64,000 bases of DNA, taken from positions 32,741 to 96,740 of the forward strand of contig NZ_BSSA01000034.1 in assembly GCF_030268885.1 (NCBI RefSeq). Direction: 5' to 3'. The notes beneath the pieces are model-generated. The model saw only the letters and a program-made list of their open reading frames with translations, did not search any database and had not been told where the DNA came from. The translations under genes and the position numbers were made by a program. The DNA comes from Kitasatospora phosalacinea. Its GTDB lineage: Bacteria > Actinomycetota > Actinomycetes > Streptomycetales > Streptomycetaceae. Below, one piece after another: positions 59,481 through 64,000 of the stretch; position 1 is the first letter of the stretch, and each line of letters begins with the position of its first letter.

Positions 59481-60305
59481 GTGGAGGAGGAACGGCTGCT
59501 CACCACCGGTGAGTTCGCCCGGCGCGGCCTGCTGTCGCCGAAGGCGCTGCGGCTGTACGACCGGCAGGGGCTGCTGCCGCCGGACCGGATCGACCCGGAC
59601 AGCGGCTACCGGTACTACCGGCCGGAGCGCCTGGCCACCGCGCGGCTGATCGTCAGGCTGCGCGGCCTGGACATGCCGCTGGCCACGGTCGCCGAGGTGC
59701 TCGCCCTGCCGGGCCCCGCGGCGGCCGAGCGGATCGCCGCGTACTGGGCCGCCGTCGAACGGCGGACCGCCTCGCAGCGGACGCTGGCCGACCACCTCCG
59801 CGTCCAACTCAGCGGACTCGAAGGGATCGACGAGATGTACCGGATCGAACAGCGCGACGTGCCCGAGCAGCTGGTGCTCACCGAGCGGCGCCGGGCCGAG
59901 CCCCGGGAGCTGGACGGCTTCATCGGCGGCGCCACCGAGCGGCTGGTCGCGATCGCGGCGGCCCACGGCGGGGTCGTCGCCGCACCGTTCGTGGTCTACC
60001 ACGGCCAGGTCGACGAGGACAACGACGGCCCGGTGGAGGTCTGCGTCCCGATCGACCCGGCCCGCGCCGAGGGCCTGACCGCGCCGCACCGCACCGAGCC
60101 CGCCCACCGGGAGGCGTACACCAGGATCACCAAGGCGCAGGTGGACTACCCGCAGATCCTCAGCGCCTACGACGCGGTCTGCGCCTGGGCGGAGCGCAAC
60201 GGCACCCCGCGGGCCGGGGCCGGCCGCGAGGTGTACTTCGCCGACTGGGCGGCCGCCGGGCCGTCCGACGAGGTCTGCGACGTGGCCCTCCCGATCAGCG
60301 GCTGA
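59481..60305 (+). CDS. MerR-family regulator with GyrI-like effector domain
   Basis: A 274-residue regulator: winged helix at the N-terminus (LLTTGEFARRGLLSPKALRL, LYDRQGLLPPDRIDPDSGYR), a coiled dimerisation helix, and a C-terminal GyrI-like small-molecule domain (DVPEQLVLTERRRAEPRELD, GPVEVCVPIDPARAEGL, AYTRITKAQVDYPQ), as in BmrR/TipA-like drug-sensing regulators. GTG 59481 was chosen because the MerR-type promoter ends 7 nt before it; GTG 59430 (overlapping the dipeptidase stop) and GTG 59472 are alternatives. It likely activates its own promoter on binding a ligand. Confidence 0.85.
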   Translation: MEEERLLTTGEFARRGLLSPKALRLYDRQGLLPPDRIDPDSGYRYYRPERLATARLIVRLRGLDMPLATVAEVLALPGPAAAERIAAYWAAVERRTASQRTLADHLRVQLSGLEGIDEMYRIEQRDVPEQLVLTERRRAEPRELDGFIGGATERLVAIAAAHGGVVAAPFVVYHGQVDEDNDGPVEVCVPIDPARAEGLTAPHRTEPAHREAYTRITKAQVDYPQILSAYDAVCAWAERNGTPRAGAGREVYFADWAAAGPSDEVCDVALPISG

Positions 60306-60308
60306 GCC

Positions 60309-60716
60309 TCACAGCCTCGGCAGCTCGATCGCCGGGCAGCGGTCCATCACCATGTCGAGCCCGGCCGCGCGGGTGCGGGCGAACGCCTCCTCGTCGACCA
60401 CGCCGAGCTGGAACCAGACGGCCTTGGCGCCCTTCGCCACCGCCTGGTCGGCGACCGCGCCGGCCAGCTCGGAGTTGACGAACACGTCCACCACGTCGAC
60501 CGGGAAGGGGATCTCGGCGAGCGAGGCGTAGCCCTGCTCGCCGAGCACCGCCTCGGCCTTCGGGTGCACCGGCACGATCCGCTTCCCGGCCCGCTGCAGC
60601 ACCCGGGCCACGCCGTACGCGGCACGCGCGGTGTTGGTGGACAGGCCGACCACGGCCCAGGTGTCGCCGGAGTCGGTGAGGATCTTCCGGACGGTGGCGT
60701 CGTCTCCGTAGCTCAT
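60309..60716 (-). CDS. CoA-binding domain protein (YccU-like)
   Basis: A 135-residue protein with a Rossmann-like CoA-binding fold: AVVGLSTNTARAAYGVARVL near the N-terminus, KRIVPVHPKAEAVLGEQGYA, VDVVDVFVNSELAG and KAVWFQLGVVDEEAFARTRA, ending VMDRCPAIELPRL. The single-domain form occurs widely; its role is not established. ATG 60716 was chosen over a longer frame. A 16-bp tandem repeat lies in the leader. Confidence 0.88.
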   Translation of the reverse strand: MSYGDDATVRKILTDSGDTWAVVGLSTNTARAAYGVARVLQRAGKRIVPVHPKAEAVLGEQGYASLAEIPFPVDVVDVFVNSELAGAVADQAVAKGAKAVWFQLGVVDEEAFARTRAAGLDMVMDRCPAIELPRL

Positions 60717-60772
60717 GCCAGGGCCAACGGCGCCACCGCGCCGCCCATTCCGCGGCCGCCCGCGCGGTTCAC

Positions 60773-60850
60773 CCGCCGACGCCACCCCCCGCCGACGCCA
60801 CCCCCCGCCGACGCCACCCCCCGCCGAGGTCACCCCGCCGACGTCACTCC
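60773..60850. repeat. 16-bp tandem repeat, about 4.9 units
   Basis: Units CCGCCGACGCCACCCC at 60773, 60789 and 60805 are identical; unit 4 (60821) has two changes and unit 5 is a 14-bp degenerate form that runs into the last bases of the sugar dehydrogenase gene. Potential VNTR. Confidence 0.85.
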
Positions 60851-62187
60851 GCCGAGGGCCGGCCCATCGCCCGGTAGGTCCAGCCCGCGGCGCGCCAGGC
60901 CTCGCCGTCCAGCACGTTGCGGCCGTCGACCAGGCGGCGCTCGGCGACCAGCGCGCCGACCTCGGTCGGGTCCAGCTCGCGGAACTCCTGCCACTCGGTG
61001 AGGTGCAGCACCACGTGCGCGCCCGCGACGGCCTCCAGCGGGGTGGCGGCGTAGGAGAGGCTGGGGAACATCTTGCGGGCGTTGTCCATCGCCTTCGGGT
61101 CGTAGACCGTGACCTGGGCGCCCTGCAGCTGGATCTGCCCGGCCACGTTCAGCGCGGGCGAGTCCCGGATGTCGTCCGAGTTCGGCTTGAACGCGGCGCC
61201 CAGCACCGCGACCCGGCGGCCCAGGAAGCCGCCGCCGCACTGCTCGCGGGCCAGCTCCACCATCCGGGAGCGGCGCCGCATGTTGATCGAGTCGACCTCG
61301 CGCAGGAAGGTCAGCGCCTGGTCGGCGCCCAGCTCCCCGGCCCGGGCCATGAACGCCCGGATGTCCTTGGGCAGGCAGCCGCCGCCGAAGCCCAGGCCCG
61401 CGTTCAGGAACTTCCGGCCGATCCGCTCGTCGTAGGACAGCGCCTTGGACAGCTGCACCACGTCGGCCCCGGCGCTCTCGCAGACCTCCGCCATCGCGTT
61501 GATGAAGGAGATCTTGGTGGCCAGGAAGGAGTTCGCGGCGGCCTTCACCAGCTCGGCGGTCGGGAAGTCGGTCACCACGAACGGCACGCCGTCGGCGATC
61601 GGGCCCGCGTACACCTCGCGCAGCAGCCGCTCGGCGTTCTCGCTGCGCACGCCGACCACCAGCCGGTCCGGGCGCAGGGTGTCGCCGACCGCGAAGCCCT
61701 CGCGCAGGAACTCCGGGTTCCAGGCCAGTTCGGCCCGCTCGCCGACCGGGGCGAGCGCGGCCAGCCGCTCGGCCAGCCGGTTCGCCGAGCCGACCGGCAC
61801 GGTCGACTTGCCGACCACCAGCACCGGCCGCTCCAGCAGCGGCGCCAGCGAGTCGATCGCGGAGTCGACGTAGCTCATGTCGGCGGCGAACTCGCCCTTG
61901 CGCTGCGGGGTGTTCACGCAGACGAAGTGCACGTCGCCGAAGGCCGCGACCTCCTCCCAGGAGTCGGTGAAGCGCAGCCGCCCGGTCGAACCCTCGTGGC
62001 CCGCGACGTGCTTGAGCAGCAGCTCCGACAGCCCCGGCTCGTACATCGGCACCCGGCCCGCGGCGAGCGCCGCCAGCTTGTCCCGGTCGACGTCGAGCCC
62101 CAGGACCTCGAAGCCGAGCTCCGCCATGCACGCGGCATGCGTCGCGCCCAGGTAGCCGGTGCCGATCACCGTGATGCGGGGAGCCAC
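60844..62187 (-). CDS. ugd: UDP-glucose/GDP-mannose dehydrogenase family protein
   Basis: A 447-residue nucleotide-sugar dehydrogenase that oxidises the 6-OH of a UDP-sugar to the acid (UDP-glucuronate if UDP-glucose). Features: TVIGTGYLGATHAACMAELG (NAD), FVCVNTPQRKGEFAADMSYV, catalytic Lys in NSFLATKISFINAM, catalytic Cys in GLGFGGGCLPKDIRA and FKPNSDDIRDSPAL. GTG 62187 has AAGGGA before it. Substrate between glucose- and mannose-type sugars cannot be decided. It is divergent from the LCP protein, so both could serve cell-envelope glycopolymers. Confidence 0.9.
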   Translation of the reverse strand: MAPRITVIGTGYLGATHAACMAELGFEVLGLDVDRDKLAALAAGRVPMYEPGLSELLLKHVAGHEGSTGRLRFTDSWEEVAAFGDVHFVCVNTPQRKGEFAADMSYVDSAIDSLAPLLERPVLVVGKSTVPVGSANRLAERLAALAPVGERAELAWNPEFLREGFAVGDTLRPDRLVVGVRSENAERLLREVYAGPIADGVPFVVTDFPTAELVKAAANSFLATKISFINAMAEVCESAGADVVQLSKALSYDERIGRKFLNAGLGFGGGCLPKDIRAFMARAGELGADQALTFLREVDSINMRRRSRMVELAREQCGGGFLGRRVAVLGAAFKPNSDDIRDSPALNVAGQIQLQGAQVTVYDPKAMDNARKMFPSLSYAATPLEAVAGAHVVLHLTEWQEFRELDPTEVGALVAERRLVDGRNVLDGEAWRAAGWTYRAMGRPSAE

Positions 62188-62328
62188 ACGCGTTCCCTTC
62201 GGTCCGGGCCGTACCAGGGGGGAGCGACGGCCGCAGCCACCGATGGTAGCCGCCCCGCCGAGCGCCGGGGATGCGCGGATTTCACGGTTTCCGCTCGAAG
62301 GTCCGTACGGGAGGTTCACAATGCCGCC

Positions 62329-63507
62329 ATGACTTCCAAGGGGCGGGGCGACGAGCCGGACGAGGACCCCGGACGGCTGAGCATCTTCGCGCGCGACGAG
62401 GACGAGGCGGACGGCGAGGCGGACGGGGGCGCGGACGGCGACGGGAGCGCGGGGGGCGGTGCGGGCGCCCCGGTCCGGCGGCGCCGGCGCGGGCGGCGGC
62501 TGCTGGTCTGGACGCTGGCGGTGCTGCTGGTGCTGTTCGGCGGGGCGTTCGGCGGCCTGCTGTGGGCCGCGGACCACTACGCCTCCTCGGTCGAGCGGAT
62601 CCCGAACGCCTTCCCGACCCTGCCCGCGTCCGAGCAGCCCTCCGCCGTCCCGCACACCGGCCAGACCTTCCTGCTGGTCGGCCTGGACGCCCGCTCCGAC
62701 CAGCCCACCACCGGCAAGGACGCCAAGGCCCCGGCCTGGCAGGTGGGGGCGCAGCGCAGCGACACCATGATGCTGATGCACATCTCCGCGGACCGGAAGT
62801 CGGTCTCGCTGGTCTCGATCCCGCGCGACACCTGGGTGCCCGTCCCCGGCCACGGCAAGGCGAAGATCAACGCCGCCTACTCCTGGGGCGGTCCGGCGCT
62901 GACGATCCAGACCGTCCAGGACCTCACCAAGATCAAGGTCGACCACATCGCGGTGATCGACTGGAACGGCTTCCGCTCCCTCACCGACGCGGTCGGCGGC
63001 GTCGACATCACCATCCCGCGCACCATCGAGGCCAAGGGCGACGCCCGCGAGTGGCTGGCCGGCACCCACCACATGGACGGCGCCGAGGCCCTGCTCTACG
63101 TCCGCGAACGCCACGGCCTGCCCAACGGCGACCTCGACCGCACCAAGCGCCAGCAGAACTTCCTGCGCGCCCTGATGCTCCGGACGATGAACTCCGGCAC
63201 CCTCTCCAGCCCGTCCAAGCTCACCGGCCTGCTCGGCACCATCGGCGACGTCGCCAGCGTCGACGACCGCCTCAGCAACAGCGACCTGTACGACCTGGCC
63301 TGGAGCCTGCGCGACGTCCGCCCCGACAACGTGCACTTCATGAACGCCCCGTTCGGCGGCTTCGACACCATCGACGACCAGGCGGTGGTCCTGATGGACG
63401 ACGGCGCCGCGAACGTTCTGTGGAACGCGATGCGCACCGACCGGATGGACGCCTACCTGGCCGAGCACCGCACCAGCACCGACACCCTCGGCGAGGACGT
63501 CAGCTGA
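62329..63507 (+). CDS. LytR-CpsA-Psr (LCP) family protein
   Basis: A 392-residue cell-wall polymer ligase. An acidic, Gly-rich cytoplasmic N-terminus (about 1-50), basic RRRRRGRR before one membrane helix (LLVWTLAVLLVLFGGAFGGL), and an extracytoplasmic LCP catalytic domain: TFLLVGLDARSD, VSLVSIPRDTWVPVPG, KINAAYSWGG and YVRERHGLPNGDLDRTKRQQ, with Arg/Asp residues that bind the lipid pyrophosphate. LCP proteins attach teichoic acids, arabinogalactan or capsule to peptidoglycan. ATG 62329 follows CACAAT by 6 nt; a three-codon frame ATG CCG CCA TGA overlaps it. The neighbouring sugar dehydrogenase may supply precursor. Confidence 0.9.
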   Translation: MTSKGRGDEPDEDPGRLSIFARDEDEADGEADGGADGDGSAGGGAGAPVRRRRRGRRLLVWTLAVLLVLFGGAFGGLLWAADHYASSVERIPNAFPTLPASEQPSAVPHTGQTFLLVGLDARSDQPTTGKDAKAPAWQVGAQRSDTMMLMHISADRKSVSLVSIPRDTWVPVPGHGKAKINAAYSWGGPALTIQTVQDLTKIKVDHIAVIDWNGFRSLTDAVGGVDITIPRTIEAKGDAREWLAGTHHMDGAEALLYVRERHGLPNGDLDRTKRQQNFLRALMLRTMNSGTLSSPSKLTGLLGTIGDVASVDDRLSNSDLYDLAWSLRDVRPDNVHFMNAPFGGFDTIDDQAVVLMDDGAANVLWNAMRTDRMDAYLAEHRTSTDTLGEDVS

Positions 63508-63578
63508 CCCCCCCGCCCGCTGTTGCCCCGGTCACCTGCCGCCCGGGCGGGCCCGGCACCTAGGATGAGCACTACTTA

Positions 63579-63592
63579 ACGGTAATTAACGT
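63579..63592. promoter_or_regulatory. near-perfect 14-bp palindrome before the acyl-CoA dehydrogenase gene
   Basis: ACGGTAATTAACGT, one mismatched pair in seven, in an AT-rich patch 15 bp before the ATG. Candidate TetR/FadR-type operator. Confidence 0.5.
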
Positions 63593-63606
63593 GAGGGGCG
63601 AGCAAG

Positions 63607-64000
63607 ATGGCGGGCAACTCCGGGGCGGACTTCGACCTCTACCGGCTCGGCGAGGAGCACGAGATGCTCCGGGAGTCGGTGCGTGCGCTGGCGGAGGCGA
63701 AGATCGCTCCGTTCGCGGCGGCGGTGGACGAGGAGGGGCGGTTCCCGCAGGAGGCGTTGGAGGCGTTGCGGGGGGCGGACCTGCACGCGGTGCACGTGCC
63801 GGAGGAGTTCGGGGGTGCGGGGGCGGACGCGCTGGCGACGGTGCTGGTGATCGAGGAGGTGGCGCGGGTGTGTGCGTCGTCGTCGTTGATCCCGGCGGTG
63901 AACAAGCTGGGGTCGTTGCCGGTGCAGTTGGCGGGGTCGCAGGAGTTGAAGGAGAAGTACCTGGGGGCGCTGGCGCGGGGGGAGGGGATGTTCTCGTACT
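63607..64000 (+). CDS. acyl-CoA dehydrogenase (N-terminal part, runs off window)
   Basis: About 131 residues are visible. They match the N-terminal helical domain of acyl-CoA dehydrogenases: EHEMLRESVRALAEAKIAPF, AAVDEEGRFPQEALEALRGA, VHVPEEFGGAGADALATVLV, EEVARVCASSSLIPAVNKLG and ELKEKYLGALARGEG. FAD-dependent desaturation of acyl-CoA is expected; the catalytic Glu is outside. GAGGGG is the ribosome site. Codon third positions switch from C-rich to G-rich within this gene (many TTG Leu codons), unlike most neighbours. Confidence 0.9.
   Translation, partial: MAGNSGADFDLYRLGEEHEMLRESVRALAEAKIAPFAAAVDEEGRFPQEALEALRGADLHAVHVPEEFGGAGADALATVLVIEEVARVCASSSLIPAVNKLGSLPVQLAGSQELKEKYLGALARGEGMFSY

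Overview
The window is chromosomal DNA of a very high G+C actinomycete of the Streptomyces/Kitasatospora type. Evidence: nearly every third codon position is G or C; there are many GTG and some TTG starts; several ECF-like sigma factors, an AfsQ1/AfsQ2/SigQ signalling locus, an acyl-CoA carboxylase with an epsilon subunit, cAMP and c-di-GMP enzymes, and many promoters of the TAnnnT-N6/7-start (leaderless) type. I saw no phage, insertion sequence, CRISPR array, rRNA or tRNA. The assignment to genus is inference.

Layout. 1-4.3 kb: end of a VanZ-like gene, then the afsQ1-afsQ2-lipoprotein operon diverging from sigQ, with an exact AfsQ1-type box between them. 4.3-9.2 kb: pth and a uridine-kinase-like gene, then the operon deoC - aldehyde dehydrogenase - truncated, cysteine-free aldehyde dehydrogenase paralogue. 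9.2-18 kb: two small ECF-like sigma factors each overlapping a single-pass membrane protein, a TetR regulator, metG, a frameshifted PIG-V-like mannosyltransferase, an ABC exporter, a PH-domain membrane protein, and two copies of a 153-bp inverted-repeat element. 18-24 kb: two MDR oxidoreductases, each divergent from a small regulator (HxlR, ArsR), then a PGM2-like phosphosugar mutase and purine nucleoside phosphorylase. 24-31 kb: a gamma-glutamylcyclotransferase-like gene, a lipoprotein, an LpdA-type quinone reductase, a DeoR regulator, a lone NRPS-type condensation domain and the biotinylated acyl-CoA carboxylase subunit. 31-40 kb: maf, a tiny membrane protein, DoxX, an XRE regulator and neighbours, pccE/pccB and birA. 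39-42 kb: adenylate cyclase and a GAF-GGDEF protein side by side. 42-52 kb: fdhD, then a contiguous histidine-utilisation block (hutH, RpiR regulator, a small Zn-ribbon-like protein, hutU, an M20 amidohydrolase, hutF, hutI). 52-64 kb: a peptide transporter, a second two-component system, GtrA, purK-purE, an M19 dipeptidase, MerR, a CoA-binding protein, UDP-glucose/nucleotide-sugar dehydrogenase, an LCP protein and the start of an acyl-CoA dehydrogenase.

How it fits together. Purine nucleoside phosphorylase, the PGM2-like mutase (possible phosphopentomutase), DeoC and the DeoC-linked aldehyde dehydrogenase could form one nucleoside-sugar degradation route. deoC and the phosphorylase, 14 kb apart, carry the same perfect 12-bp palindrome CTACGCGCGTAG next to their -10 boxes, so one repressor may control both. 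The carboxylase subunits (28997-30772 and 36229-38041) and BirA form the propionyl/acetyl-CoA carboxylase system. The hut genes give histidine to glutamate by the HutF branch, with the M20 enzyme in the place where an N-formylglutamate deformylase is needed.

From memory, the order from afsQ to hutH matches S. coelicolor around SCO4905-SCO4932, while hutU to the dipeptidase matches around SCO3073-SCO3058. If that memory is right, the hutH/hutU neighbourhood is a junction between two blocks that are far apart in S. coelicolor. Starts of several genes were moved from the longest reading frame because a -10 box lies 6-7 nt before an internal start codon; this is stated in each entry.
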